Assembly (NCBI GenBank): GCA_019843655.1
Contig: JACDQD010000009.1
Span: 3,289,204 to 3,353,203, forward strand
Length of the DNA: 64,000 nucleotides
Reading direction: 5' to 3'
DNA from: Lethocerus indicus
Taxonomy: Eukaryota; Arthropoda; Insecta; Hemiptera; Belostomatidae
Shown here: positions 1 to 13,581 of the stretch, one piece after another
Layout: each line of letters opens with the position of its first letter
How positions within the stretch are numbered: the stretch's first letter is position 1
Position numbers and translations under genes: made by a program
The notes under the pieces: generated by a model
What the model was told of the DNA's origin: nothing
Databases searched by the model: none
Seen by the model: only the letters and a program-made list of their open reading frames with translations

Positions 1-1578
1 GAATTGAATAGGACATGTGTTCGCAATATTTAATAATTGATTGATCTCGCAATAAGGAGAAAAAGTATGGTTTTAACGGACTGGGGCCGAGGACATTCAC
101 GGGAGGTGAAGAACCGTTGTTTCAGTCGGCAAGTCGTTATCCCTAATCCGACGCGAAGTGTCTCGAAGTTGGCGACTCTGAAAATAACCAACGTTAAACT
201 CGTCGGACCCGTTTACCGAGAACAAAGACCGAGGGGCCGGCCCGGTCTTTGAACAGAGAAATAGTTTTAATATTTATGAGCCGCCCGTCCGAACGAATTA
301 AGCGTCGGCAGGCCGGGTTCTAATCCCGGTTTAATCAATAAAAAAATCGACAGGAGTATTCAAAAAAATAAGCTGCCATAAGAATTATGAACACTGACTT
401 TCTAACGCCATAGACGGCTGATAACTGTCTTTGTTCAGTTCTAAGTCAAAGCTCTCATTATAATTAGATTCAGATTAGTTCTGTAGAGTAATTATCACCC
501 GTTTAATTGGTTATTTAACCACCCTCGCCATGAATTACAGGGATCTACCGATTGTCAAAAGGCAATGTGCCAATAGCACACCAGAAGTGTATTCAATATC
601 GGTTTGGTCAGTGGTATTCCCTCTGAAATGTGGACGAGGCTAAAGGCCGGGAGAGTGAAAACTGAAATTCGAAAATTGGACGATATTTAAAACCCCGGTG
701 ACCCGACGGACAAATGAAAATAGTAGTAATAGTAGTAATACTCTTACTGGCGTCGTGAAATATGTTTCCCTTAATTATTATAACCACAAACCTAACGATT
801 CAAAGAAATGTTAATAGCTAACCTACGATAGTTCCATATTGATAATAGCATGGGCTCGAATTGACCAAAAACAGATACCAGTGTAAAGAGACAATGTTTT
901 TTTTCACTTTAATTTATAACGCCAGTTGATATTGTGAAATAGGACAAGCGGAATTAAAGATTCTCGGTAATAAAAAAAAATTGACAGTTGTAAGATTTCC
1001 AACCCACTCGGAGGTAAACATTCCGGGACCCACCGCATAAATGCGTCGTAAAATTCGGCATTTGAAGGGAAAAAATGGTTTTCCCCCCCAAAAAAAAATG
1101 TAGGCCGATCCTCCGCAACTTTATTACGATCTCAAACAGGATCGTGTCCGTAAATATCGTCATCAGGATTGAGCTGGTCGCCGGCCCAGCAGCTTCCGGC
1201 CTATTTTCATCCTCCAGATGGTGACAAACATTTTCATTATTCACTGGCAGCATAAGAAATTATTATATCTGCTACGAGCATTAATTCCTTACCGTCTAGA
1301 TGTTTTAAATTATTTTTATAGTCAACCTTTCATTTATGGGTACAATGGCGGCACGTTTATTTCTGTATTCGATTCTTGCGATAAAAGTAACGGCCCATTG
1401 ATGACGCTTTATGAATTCTTATATGGGCCAGTGCCCATATTTTTTGATTACATAAGCCGCCGTGAATATGACACTGAAGCCGCCGACTTCAATATGAATT
1501 CTGATGTACGTTTTAGTAATGGCCTTATTAGTCCTAACCTGTGGTTAATTTTTGTCGTAAAGAAAAGTCTTATTAGTT
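1..1578. other. Non-coding stretch
   Basis: No supportable gene. A perfect 5-bp/7-nt hairpin at 313-329 (CCGGG TTCTAAT CCCGG) mimics a tRNA T-arm, but no matching acceptor or anticodon arms are present. TAG/TAA trinucleotide tract at 719-741. Confidence 0.6.
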
Positions 1579-1615
1579 TAACATACCTGTTTTGTTGTCT
1601 GCGAGGGGTTGGAAT

Positions 1616-1910
1616 GCCATAGATTTCGCGTGTTTCTATCTCCTCTCACCGGTTCGCTCTTTTGCTAGACCGGTATCGGCCGCTCGCCATCTTCGATGTT
1701 AGTCACTTTTGGCACTTTGGATGCTTTTCGGGCATCCTCGCTGTACTGTCACTGTCACTTGTACTGTCACAGTGCAGTGAGGATGCCCAAGGAAGACATC
1801 CAAAGTGCCAAAAGTGACTAACGCCGCTCCTGAAGATGGCGAGCGGCCGAAACCGTTCTAGCAAAAGACCAATCCAGCTAGAGGAGACGGAAACACGCGA
1901 AATCTACGGT
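1616..1910. mobile_element. Foldback (hairpin) element, near-complete copy 1
   Basis: Two arms of about 135 bp (1616-1750 and 1772-1910) are near-perfect inverted repeats separated by a loop of about 20 bp. From outside in, the left arm holds TAGATTTCGCGTGTTTC, CCTCTCACCGGT, TTTTGCTAGACCGG, CGGCCGCTCGCCATCTTC, GTTAGTCACTTTTGGCACTT and GGGCATCCTC. The right arm repeats them in reverse. An outer module (AACATACCTGTTTTG, 1579-1595, and AGGGGTTGGAAT, 1604-1615) lies left of the arm and recurs in copies at 5780 and 20643. No coding capacity is seen. The overall palindrome suggests a foldback or hairpin MITE; superfamily unknown. Confidence 0.85.
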
Positions 1911-4745
1911 AAAAGAATTATTGTTTTTCAGGCTGAGACAAATAAATTTTTGTGTCCGGTTTCATTTTGTTTTATGGGCGTTTATCGGATCCTGACTGCT
2001 ATATCATTGCTATATAATGCTACGAACAAACGACGCGACTGGAGACATTTAAACAGCATCCACTAGAAAAGGGAGCGAGAGGGAGAGTGAAATAATATAT
2101 TTTTTTATTTTATTTTTAATTGCCAGCGTTTCAATAATGATAAATTGCCGGTGTTGTGGGAGAGGGGCGCGAAGACTCGAAGCGCCTTTTCCCTCCATTA
2201 CTGTAATTGGGGAAGCCGATGTGTGCCAACTCTCGTGGCTTCTTAATGTGTTTCCAATGCTCGTTTATTCGAAGGTCGAGCCGACACTCTTTTTTAAAAA
2301 AGTTTAAAGCATTATTATGCGCCGGGAATAATCTATTTGAGCGAAAAACCCCCTCGCCGGTAATGAATATCAAGCAGAAATCGATCGGGAAATTCGATTT
2401 TATTGGCCTCTGTAAAACCGTTTACGTAGTTAATCGGAAATGTGGAAACATCCGTACGTCTAGAGACCGGTCTTTGGTTGTCTGTATGTTGTTCAGAGTT
2501 TGAGGAATTGGTCCAACTGTTGACCTTTTCGGCTTACTGTGTAGCAGCTGCATTAGTGACGGTGGGGAAAAAACGAAAAATGCCTCTTTACCTTAAGGTC
2601 TAATAGGCCAGTGTTTTTTAAACATATATTCTATTATTGAAGCTTTTCTCATGACTTTTCCTTCGGTACTTTGACCAAACATTTGATTCGGGCCCCTGCG
2701 ATACACAAGAATCATATTTACCGAATTTACTTTTACGAATTTAAACTTTAATGAACTGGGCTGAAAATATTGTCGGTCTGAGTTCTTGTTTCTATTGATA
2801 ATGTTGAGTTTAACTTAACTTATAGAATCTCAAATGTAACACTCAAATTATTTTTGCACCACCCTAATAAAATGGCACGTTACATAACAATTTGACGTAA
2901 AATATTCTTATGCATATTCAAAATAGTTTTGACAAATTTAAGATTTTGTTGAATGATAAAGTGATGGATTATTCTACTTTGTGTGAAAATTTTTAATCAC
3001 TTAAGCGTAACTTTCAGTGAAGGAAACCTCAATTCCTAAGAGCTGCTATCTGAAATTTATGGTCGCAAATAAAAACTTGTTAATATACAACACGAGTCCA
3101 CGTAAATGGGATTGGAACTTAGATTGGTTTCCAGTTCTGATCTGGGAACATCTTAAATAAGCTCCCCTCTGAGTTCACTTTGAATGGGGTCATTTCGAAA
3201 TAACGAACTTTTTTTTTATTCGAAATACGATCTCGATTTCTGACAACAGTTTCTTTTTCCAGTATTAGATCTCATTATCGCTGTGATTTATAGTGGCATT
3301 GGCGCGATTTGTTTGTAATGAATGTGGACCGATTGAAGATTTAGAAAATTACAGTTATTTATCGGATTCCAGTAGAGGAAAATATCGAAATAAACGGGAA
3401 TAGAAATATTGGCATTCAAATATTTAATATTTAAAAACAGTGTGTAATTGATCTAGCTGCTCTCTTGGAATTTGAAAATTGCAATTTTAACAAATTATAA
3501 ACTGTGTTTTAGGAAGTTCTGGAGTTTTATAATAATTTCAATTGTTTACAGTGATAGTAAGTAAGATGACCCTGGTTCGATCCTTGTTTGTTCAAACTTC
3601 AAATTGTAAGTTTGAGCTTATAATACTCGCTTGAATAACAGTTTTAAATATAAAGAAAGAGGTACCGATTTAAATAAAAAATTGCATAGTTAAACCTGTG
3701 GAGAAAGTAATATTAGTTGTTGTCATGACGATTATCGAAAATTGATATTTGTTCGCCGTACTGCCTGCGATCCGTTAGTCAAAAATATAGACCTATTAGG
3801 CGAAGAAAGAACGCTAATATTACAGAAAAATTGACCCACAACAGAATAAGTCATGGCCCCGAGAGGATTCACGGTTGTTTATTAGTCCCAATGGCCGTTG
3901 ATTATAGACATTACTGGAAGTGTACACCGCGGTACGGCGGTGTAGCTGGTGATCCGACATTTTTTTTTCGACCTTTCTCTTTTATTTCTATTGCAGGTTT
4001 GTACGACAACAAAGTCGTAAATTACGCGTGGAAAGCGTACTTTGGATTCATGCGCAAATGAATTAAATACGGACGAGTTTCGTTGTGTTGAATGCTGAAA
4101 ACAGGACATACCGTCGTGGCTAGGCCTTGTCAACGCCTTATTTGAATTGCGAGTATTGATTGTATTTTAAGCTCCCATTAGAACAAGAGGTGTATTATTT
4201 ATACTTGTAGTACCGCAGTAAACATTATACTTACAACATTCGAGAGTCTGGGGGGGGTGAGTCCGCCCCGATCACAAAGTTCAAACGCCCGAATATGTTT
4301 TATTACGAGTCGATTAAACGTTCAGAGATTCAATCATTCTTGAATATGGACCCGGCCGTGAAACAATTAGTTGCGAAACAGACTAAAATCGGTGTTGTTG
4401 CAAGCCGCCGCAACCTTTTGATCTCTCAACAGAATTGGTCTCAACAGGCTGGCTCTTTTTCTCTTCTAAGGATGGTTAATAAAGTATTTATTTATATCTT
4501 CACTCTGCCGATCTAAAAAAGGGAATGATATTCTGAAGGAAATCATGTATAAATTGAACAGAAATACCCATTGAGTGCATTAATCTCGATCTAAACCTAG
4601 TCTTAATCAAATTTTTGTAAACACGTTTAAATCGAAATGGCACGAAATTATCCCAATTGTTGATAATTTACTCACTTGGGGTAGAGAAGAAAATCTTTGG
4701 ATAATGTAGAACCAATAAAAGATGTACCATAGTTTTCGATCTTCT
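1911..4745. other. Non-coding stretch
   Basis: AT-rich, with only short chance frames; a G8 run at 4250-4257. Nothing recognisable. Confidence 0.6.
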
Positions 4746-4781
4746 GAAGACTGGTTTCGGCTGCTCGCCATCTACAGTAGC
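4746..4781 (+). repeat. Foldback-family fragment (CCGGTTTCGGC…GCCATCTTCAG motif)
   Basis: A partial arm reading GACTGGTTTCGGCTGCTCGC then CATCTACAGTAG. It matches the left arm of the element at 1616-1910; no opposite arm is visible. Confidence 0.6.
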
Positions 4782-5226
4782 TCTTCCGCCAGTAGTTACT
4801 GCAACTTCAGTTTAGCTTAGCGAGACGAGACAGAAGGTCGAAAAAAAAACCCCTGAAATTAGACGTTTCAGAAAATTATATTCCGGCCATTCCAGTTAAT
4901 GTTGTTACGGTATAACCCCCAGGGCTGTACCCGATAGCGACCGATGGATAAAGAACTTATTTATAACAAAATGGAGCGAGTGTTCCGACTGCGTTTCCTA
5001 CAAGGTTTGCCGGCTTGTACCGCAATAAAGATAATATAATTGCGATTCTCCGACAGTACACGTTTGGGGCTTATCCGGCGCTCATCGATTTCTCAATAGC
5101 GGACGTGATTGAGATTGGGACCGGGCTTTGAGGCAGTTGAGGCTTTGAGGGGTGACCTTTCCCCTTGACCTAGAACACGGTGGCCGATCTCGCGTTTCTC
5201 GATCCGCGTTCCGAAGGTCGGACCCC

Positions 5227-5241
5227 GAGAGAGAGAGAGAG
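5227..5241. repeat. (GA)n microsatellite
   Basis: Seven GA units, GC-rich on both sides. Confidence 0.9.
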
Positions 5242-5777
5242 CCCCACCCCTTTTATGTTTCCCCCGGGCCCCGAATTTTGATTTTATTGTTATTTTAAAA
5301 TGTTATCGTTTTTAAAAATGAAAAAAATAATATCCACGCAACACGCCCAACGATTCGGGGGATGACGAAATTCGACGACGTGTGTGTCCCTGTCCTTATC
5401 TTGGATCCAACGCTCTGTAAGGCTGTAAGGTCAAACGTCGAATACAATAATTTTTGTAGGCCGAAGGAATTATTTTCAGAAATATTTCAATCTCGTGGGA
5501 ACGACTCGTGCTTAGGTATCTTAGGGTATCAAGAAATATTCCAACGGGAGAACGTCTATTTATTATAATTATTACGTCATAAAAGTTGCAAATTACGTAA
5601 ATTTGCCTTAAACACTATTTTCGCTTTTAAATCGGTTTTACTTAGCCAGTACCAAAAAGAAAATTACGTGTTTTTTGAAATTATTAAAGGATTACAGAAA
5701 GTTATAGAATCGAAAATGAAATAAACATTCCATTCCTTGTTTCTCAAACATTCTTGTGATTTTAAATGAAAGATACT

Positions 5778-5902
5778 ATTTTAACATACCTGTTTTGTGG
5801 TACCGTAGATTTTTTGTGTTTCTGTCCCCTCTCGGTGGTTTGGTCTTTTGCTAGACCGGTTTCGGTTGCTCGCCATCTTCAGTAGCGGTGTTAGTCACTA
5901 AC
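5778..5902 (+). mobile_element. Foldback-family element, single-arm copy
   Basis: It begins with the outer module TTTTAACATACCTGTTTTGT and continues through GTAGATTTTTTGTGTTTCTG, CCCCTCTCGGTGGTTTGGTC, TTTTGCTAGACCGGTTTCGG, GCTCGCCATCTTCAGTAG and GTTAGTCACTAAC. The inner end is a short palindrome where the second arm would start, so this may be a collapsed or half copy. Confidence 0.75.
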
Positions 5903-6594
5903 ATGTTTATGAAACATTATTATACATCATTTTAGTTTCACAAAATATATAGCCTATATTTTTTAAATTTATTTTAATAAAAATTATTTACGCCCAATTG
6001 AATACTTCTCTCAGGAGGTATAACTATCGCAATATAAATTAGAAAATTCATAAAAGGTATGCGCATATATTCGGATGTAGATTCGCTCGGTGAAACCTAA
6101 CGATGGGCGAATTATAGGAGTATGTTGACAATTTAGCAAATATTACCCGACTTTGCAAAAAACAATTTTTTTTCATTAAAATTTTTATACTTTTTATACG
6201 TATTTCCAGTGAACCTAGGAGTATAAATTTTAACATCTACTCTGTTATTACGATACTGTTAGACGTTTTACGCCGTATATCAGCCGACAGTAATGTTATA
6301 CGAGGTAAACGAAAATTTCTATTTGATCCTCGCCGAAGGGAAATAGAATGAGGGAGCGGCGTAACCTTTTTATCGGCCTGCCCGGGCAGTGTATCATAAT
6401 GCGGGCGGTTTAAAAACCGCCAGTTATAAACGGGTACCGTTGCCATTTCACGATACATAACGAGACCGGCGGACGTTTGATGTGCCTGTGCCCCGCAGGC
6501 CAGTTTACACCGAGTTAACTGCCGAGCGGACAAAACGTCTTTCCTATTCCGCTCTCGACCGCGTACACGGCCCTATGAGTAGGCCGCGGACAAC

Positions 6595-6634
6595 GAGAGA
6601 GAGAGAGAGAGAGGGAGGGAGGGAGGGAGGGAGA
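6595..6634. repeat. (GA)n-(GGGA)n compound microsatellite
   Basis: About ten GA units run into five GGGA units. (GA/TC)n runs of this type recur at 5227-5241, 7226-7245, 10650-10682, 21210-21231, 48238-48252 and 50651-50666. Confidence 0.95.
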
Positions 6635-7225
6635 TGCGGCCCGAATAGCAATTCCCCGCCGGTCGACTTAGAACAGAGGAGATCAATTGTTTTAAAAGCA
6701 CTAACTGACCTTTTCCCTTATTCTACATTGACGTACAATTTCATGCTTCGTATACACCTGTAAAATATCTTTACCTACTTGGTGTTGACGGGCCAAAATG
6801 TGTACAGTGTACAGGCAGTACAGTACAGGTCGTTGGTTCAATTACACCCTGTTGTGGCTACGTTATAAAGAGTTAGTCAGCTTACAGTCTTCTTGACTGT
6901 ATCCATTTTAGACAAATTAAAATAATTTTCATCCTGGGTATCAGATGAAACACCGAGCAGCTTGTAATGTTGCTATATGCATCGCTCGTGTCCCACCTAT
7001 TTATAATTGTAAAAAATGGATATTGATTTTTTTTCTAGCTACGGTTTTATAGCGGTCCTTTGATCTACATAGGAGTATGGTTCTGTCAGCGCTGAACTGA
7101 CAGGGATTGATAAGGGTTTGTATAGTTCAAATAAGCATAATCGATTTTCCAGTGCTCACCTTTCCCAACACCTTCCGTGAGCGTATTCCAAACGAGATTA
7201 TTCGATTCGTCAATCTGGCGCGCCA

Positions 7226-7245
7226 CTCTCTCTCTCTCTCTCTCT
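7226..7245. repeat. (CT)10 microsatellite
   Basis: Uninterrupted CT run. Confidence 0.95.
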
Positions 7246-10200
7246 GTTACGCACCGACTGCTCTCCTCTTTGTAACTGACGTTGATTTATGCAGATAGCA
7301 GTTTTCATTTGTATGTTAATATTTGAATAATTACGAGATTTATAGTCGGGCCGACACAACTGTTATGTTAATTCGGTTATAAAAAAAAAATTAAATAATT
7401 GCCTTTCCTACTCGCCATTACCGCGGTGGACATGTTTCGTCGAAAGGTTGATGAACGTCTGTAAAATGTTCAACCGTGGTACACGATGTGTGGTACACAT
7501 CTGACATTTTTTCCCATACACCGGCGGACCCATACACTGTCCATTCTGTTCATTGTTCTGTCCTTGTATAATTCTGCGGTTTTTCCATTAATAAGCGGTT
7601 TGCCCTGGCAAGGCGTGCAATTTATTGTCCGCCTGCAATAAAGGTTGAATTTTGTCGGTTTGGAAAGTCGAACCGATATCTCTCTCGAATGGAATTATGA
7701 ATTCGACTTAATAAAAATTATGCAACGCTCGTACAACCGTTAAGTGTGCGTCGGGCTGATAAAATCAGGAGATATATTTTTTGTGTACAGTGCCCTACAA
7801 TTTTAAGCAAACCCCCATAGTAATTATCGACAAGTATATTGGCCAATGACCAGCACTGTGTGGTGTGCTCGTAGTTAATGTTTATTCTAAAATATTAATT
7901 CTAATCAGCTCCTATTTTCATAGTAAATTAGTCTCCGAGTTTCTTGTGGCATTTTCATTTGAATTACACATTCCCGTCGGTTCTTATTCAAGAAAGAGTT
8001 ATAAATTCTGTTGCGACTGGTCTAATTATAACTTTCAACACTATGCTTTTATGACCCAAGCTGTTCTCAGACGAGGTGTATTAAGAGGATTTTATAATAA
8101 ATATTTCGTAGACTGAGATTACTATCGTCAATAATTTAAAGGGCGTAGATGTTCAATGGGGACAACAACTCTCGGGAAACAAGTACACGGCGCTAACTAG
8201 CTCGGGCACGACCGGCCGGGAATTTATGAATTTTAAATAACATTTAAAACACGATTTAAAGTGTTTGGATAAAATAGCCGATAGGAAATTGCGCAATTTC
8301 ATCCTTGACATTATTTAGCATCGGCCACCGGTAAGAACAAAACCTAGAAATTGTTCCTATCTCGGTCGGGATCTGCGGGCGATGTCTATTACGTTACAAG
8401 TGGCGTTCGCTTGACATAAATAGGCGGTAAAAATATTGCCAATCTTTATCGGGAATTGTGTAAGAATTCCGGATTATTTGAGTCATACAACTGAACACAC
8501 CGTAAATCTAGAGCTTTCTGTTCGATTCCTGGTCGATCCTGGTATAATCATTCTAGCTGTGATTTCCTAAGTAAGGACACACTTATAGACATTGAAAAAT
8601 ATGAAAATAAATTTGAAAATGGGGATATTTTCCACCGCTCTGGCTATTTTCTAGGTAAACCAGTTTTTTATTTTTCCCTCCTATAACCGCACAGTCCGTT
8701 TTGATATTTGAACAAATGCCCCGCTGAACTTTAACGGCAAGGCATAGTGGTCAACCTCGGTGGAAGCAGACAAGGAGCAGCTGTAAAAAGGTTTTGACAA
8801 CGATACCAGTAATACGAATCGTAAATCCTTCAGTCGTCGACGTTCAATAAATCAAAAGCCAGTTTGGGGTCACCCGAGAAGAATTAGAGAGTGGGGCCGG
8901 GGGGGGACATGCATCAAAAAATTATCTCCTAATAAGCGGTTAATCAGCGAGGTTCTATTTCACTTAATTTAACAGACCTGACAGTATTCATATTTATTGC
9001 GGCCCCGGCGGCCGAAAATGGGATAGGACAAGTTCTGTATCGAACCTTGCGTCCATTTCAATTTATTCATTTTTCAACAGGGCTTTCTCGAACGTAGACG
9101 TGAACTGAAAACTCGGAGTCTGGGAGTCGGAATATATGAAAAGGGGGAAAAAAGGAGAATGAGTTATAGCATCCGGCAATAATAATAACAACAGCACGGA
9201 GGGGGCGTTTCTTAAGCTCGGTGTCGCGAAAAGTGTCGAAGCAGCGGCCATTATCTCGGATGGGACGGCGTCATCCCCTGAATCATTCATCAGGGCGGTC
9301 GTCCGAAGGGAATAACGGCCAGGAAGCCGATGATCGACGGGGTGAAATATGAGGATCGAGAACAAGTGTACACGACGCGAAGTAAAAAACATCTAAATCG
9401 AGAATATTCACATGTTTGTCCTTATTCTAATGAATATAACCGGGACGGCATTCTTTAGAAACGGCTCGAACTCACAAATGTAATTCTTGACTTTGAATTA
9501 AAAGTCCCCTCAAAGGCCGTTTCCAAAGAACTATAAATTAATTAAGTCCTCGACATTAAGTGGTCTTAAATTCTGTCTAGTTTAAGGCCGGGACTCTAGA
9601 AAAAAAAGTACAGTTCTATTCAAAACACTTCTATCCATATTAATGTTGGAAATGAAAGCCCTGCATTTGAATCCGGAAATTCGTTTCACACAGTTTCTTG
9701 GCACAAAAATCATTGGACGTGTCAATTCATATTTCCAACAGGAAACGGGTCATTATTCATTACCCGTCTCGGTGGGGTACAATAGAAATATGTATTTTCC
9801 AACGGCGCGAACCGCTAGGTCGTTGTTTTTGTCTTCTTTTCGTTGTTTTAAATGAGCCTCAGATTAATGAAGTCGTTTGACATTCATCGGCCGGTGTTGG
9901 TCCGCTTGTACTTTTCATGTCCTGCATACAGAAACACTGTTTACATTGTTCGTTCGCCTCGGAAATAGCGGCCCAGAGTGACAATGCGCACTCGACAGCG
10001 TATGGGACACCGCGCCGCATATCCTCGTCATGTCGGGCATAAGTATACTTTTCGTCGTTTTCAAGCAATGAACCCTATCCTTGTCCTGCTACGCGGAGAC
10101 GTTCGCGTTACCTACCGGCGTTGGGAGAAACCTCGGGAGGGAAACGTCCTTAATCCATTTTCCGGAGATAACTGGAGAAAAAAAAACATTCATGCGAAAT

Positions 10201-10649
10201 GTCCGGGCTCAAACAGCATTCCGACGCAGCTCTTCTGCATTCATCGTTCAGCCGGCAGTACCTTAGCACGTGATTCCACTTTTCCCGTTCCCCGGAGGCG
10301 CATTGTGCGATCCCCATCCTGTCGGCAGGAAGGACAAGCCACTCCTGAGGCAGCCCCGGGGCTGCAAAAGAAAGAACCGTCCTCCGGTCAAGAATAGTCC
10401 GATAGTGTCCTTTCTTTGCGGCCGGCCAATTTAAACCGGCCGGTAGAATTGTTTTCGGTCCTTCTTTTTTCGATTTTGTTGTTCCGTTTTGTTTTTTTTT
10501 TATACGCCCCGATCTCCGGATCTCATCTAATGAAAACCCGTCGAGATACCGCCAGAATGAAATTGGCGTTTAAGTATTCGAGTCACGTCCTCGAAAAAGC
10601 GGCACTCGCGTTATTCCATATTATTTCTTCTCCCACCTCTCTCACTGTC

Positions 10650-10682
10650 CTCTCTCTCTCTCTCTCTCTCTTTATCTCTCTC
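10650..10682. repeat. (CT)n microsatellite
   Basis: Eleven CT units, a TTTA break, then further CT units. Confidence 0.95.
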
Positions 10683-11207
10683 ATTCTTCACTACCGGTTT
10701 TAACAGCTATTGCCGGTTTAATGAGCCCGCTCCTCGTTTGTTTTTACGCCGATAACAGTGTGTTGTCCCGGGGGATGAATTGAAGAAGAAATTGCGGCGC
10801 TTAGCGCGGCCATCGGGCGGGACCGAGAAATCGGGAGCGGGGGGAATAGAAAAATCCCGTTTCCAGCTGAAGACTAGAAGAGATTTGCTTAAGTCTTCAG
10901 CCGACTGCACGGTCCAGTGTACTGACCACAACGGAACCAATTGCGAACTCGATGCTGCTAACACGGAATCATTTCGCGATTTACAATTATCTTCAAGCAT
11001 TTTGTATTGTTTTTTACCGTATGTACGATTTCCTTCCAGTTATATTAATTATCCGTGATTCCAAAGGTGCTTACTATACCTCGCAGATGTCCCACCTCCT
11101 TCTGTCGAGACGTTATATATTACAATAATCGTAAAACCAGTAATTTAATTTGTTTTATAATAGGGTTATACGGAACAAAGATGTGATTTTCCGTTTTCAC
11201 TCGCGTT

Positions 11208-11236
11208 TTTGGTCGGTTTCGGCTATCTTCAGTACC
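11208..11236 (+). repeat. Foldback-family fragment
   Basis: TTTTGGTCGGTTTCGGC followed by TATCTTCAGTAC matches the core motif with a short deletion in the GCTCGCC portion. Confidence 0.45.
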
Positions 11237-13030
11237 TAAATATAATCGGGTTTAGTTTAGGGAAAAAATAAGAAATTATACTTACCTGGGACGCTTCTAA
11301 AAGGAATGAGAATTGCATTTGTATTTTTGAATTTTAAAATTATACATTTTATCTAATTAAACGCACCTCTCTTTTCATCAAACTAAATAAAAATTAGGTC
11401 TGTCGTAGGACTGTGAATTTAACACCGTTCTAGACAATATCATTCTAGAGAGTGTAGAAAGTCTTTTGGCGACGATGAATCAAGTGGATTGCAGAGAATG
11501 CGAAAACAAAGGGGCGAACCGGAGTGGATTCGTGACTCCCCCGACGGGTCGCTAAATCGTGGAACGTCGTCTCTGTGCCTGTCCCCCGGTGGTTCGTGGA
11601 AGGCGGCCCCGGCCCCCCCGGTGCACTTAGGCGGAATGCCGGCCTAATTGGAAACCGGGGCCGGTGTTAAGTGCCCGACCGGAACTTTGTCAAACGGCCG
11701 CCGGCGACACGTTTCTCGAAATTCTTTCTTCTTATCTCCCCGGCCCTTCTTCTGGCTTTCGCGAATATTTACCGCTCGGTCGCGGCCGGGACGGCCGAAT
11801 TTTATTGCGAAGAAGATAGGGCGGCGACCTTTTTCGAAATTATTTTAGTATTCATATGCGGCACCGGCGTCGGTTCGGTACGTGCCGTCTCGCGTGCGAA
11901 ATTTCTCGAGAGCCGAAATCATGACGGATGTTCTGTTGTACCGATAAGGGAGAGAGACGTAACTAATTTATTAAATAAAACAAGCGACAAATAAGAAGCG
12001 TCTCGTATATTTTCATCTTATTTACGGCTCGACACAGTAGGACGAGTGGAAAAGAATTTGTTACGCCGAGATAGCGCCAAATGCGTGGGACTCTAAAGTA
12101 GAAAAAATGATAAATAAGAGACATAATAGCCTCCGGTATATTCAGAACTTATCTATGACATAAGATTGAAAGACGGTACGAAGTGTTTTACCCTGGATGA
12201 ATTAAGCTCACGGTGGATTGAGGTCCTGTACAAAAACTGATATATCACTTCTAATTTATTAAATGACGCAATTAAGAAGTGTTAACCTTCTGCCTAAAGT
12301 TCGTAAAATACATAGCCGGAATCAAAGCGGCAAATCTTCGGCACACGAGTTGGCTGCGTGACCTCTACATGAACAGCCCTTGTTATTGGGCCCTCATTAG
12401 TTACGGGGAGAAGATAAATTTCAAGGTTTCGGTATTTTTAAGCCCACAGCACCGTAATATTTCGCAACGTACGCGTACAACACTGTACGCTATTCGTTAA
12501 TAAATTCGAAATTATCGCCCGCGCGATAATATTATAATGACGGAACGACGCCATTAATAAATATTCATAATTAATTAATTATCCCGACGAGATGTTTCTT
12601 TCCTCGCGGGCGTGGATCGGTTTTTCAATTTATGCAGATGACCACGGCCTTAATTATTATTCGAGGGTCGTCATCGTATTCTTGTTTATCGGCAATCTTC
12701 CCCTGTCCAAATAGTCCTGTTCCTCGAGCAAAAAATCAATGTCGGATGAGACCACACAGCGAGACTTATTATTGCGCTTATTATTCGCTGAAAGGTGTGC
12801 CAAATAATTATTTGAAAGAATCTAAATTTTTAATGAGGCGACGTAATCGTTTGTCCTATAATGCTGGCGGACTGGGAGAAACCGATAACCGGTCCAAGTC
12901 TGTGCAAATTGAGTGGATAGAGACATAAAATTCAAATTGTGGGCAGAGTTTACTTGGAGTTTACTACGTCGCTTTTGAAGGTCGGGCCCCTCGACAGCTT
13001 TAGCGCTGTTGGATTTTGCGAAAATTCCTA

Positions 13031-13049
13031 CGCCGCCGCCGCCGCCGCC
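13031..13049. repeat. (CGC)6 trinucleotide run
   Basis: Six CGC/GCC units encode poly-Ala in a short chance frame; no host exon supported. Confidence 0.9.
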
Positions 13050-13569
13050 TCCGGATTATTTATTCCGGGAGCGTACCCGGAGACTGGAAAGACGTGGAAC
13101 GAGGGAGAAGGCGGGGGCGGGGTGGAAGGAGGAAGAGACTTGGAAGAGGGAATTTAAGTGCGGCTAAGGCTGCGGGGGACCGTTAGCCGATCTGCCGTGC
13201 GTCTGGGGGCCGAGCGGATTTATTTGTTTCGTGGTTTGGGCGGTTGCACCGGCCATTTGCGGAGGCTCTACACGCTCCACTTAACACAGCTACTGCCGGC
13301 CACTGCATTGTGATCGGCCTCAAGTTTAATATATTCTCCCTGCATACTGCGCAGAAGGGCCTCATATAAAAGTGCACAAAATAATATTCCGTCTAAATAA
13401 CATACCATGCGATGACAAGAATTTGGCAACGTATAGACCTACTATTACGTCATATTTTCATGTCAGAAATCCTCTTTCTGTTTGAAATTAATAATTTATA
13501 CTATAGAGTATTCTGGTGTATTTTGAGTCTCCCTATAAGTCGATTAAAAATTTGAATTGACCGCCAGCT

Positions 13570-13581
13570 GGGGGGGGGGGG
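13570..13581. repeat. G12 homopolymer
   Basis: Twelve consecutive G in non-coding DNA. Confidence 0.95.

Larger units (their letters stand above)
5903..11207. other. Non-coding stretch
   Basis: Alternating AT-rich and CpG-bearing blocks with three GA/CT microsatellites and a G8 run. Open frames, the longest being 139 codons at 9978-10397, have no recognisable domain and look fortuitous. Confidence 0.6.

Noticed and set aside
313..329. tRNA T-arm-like hairpin CCGGG TTCTAAT CCCGG
   Set aside because: The expected 5' acceptor (about position 264) does not pair with the bases after the arm, there is no anticodon arm, and the loop lacks the conserved purine.
3570..3590. B-box-like GGTTCGATCC (possible SINE or tRNA)
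   Set aside because: No A box at the right distance and no flanking stem.
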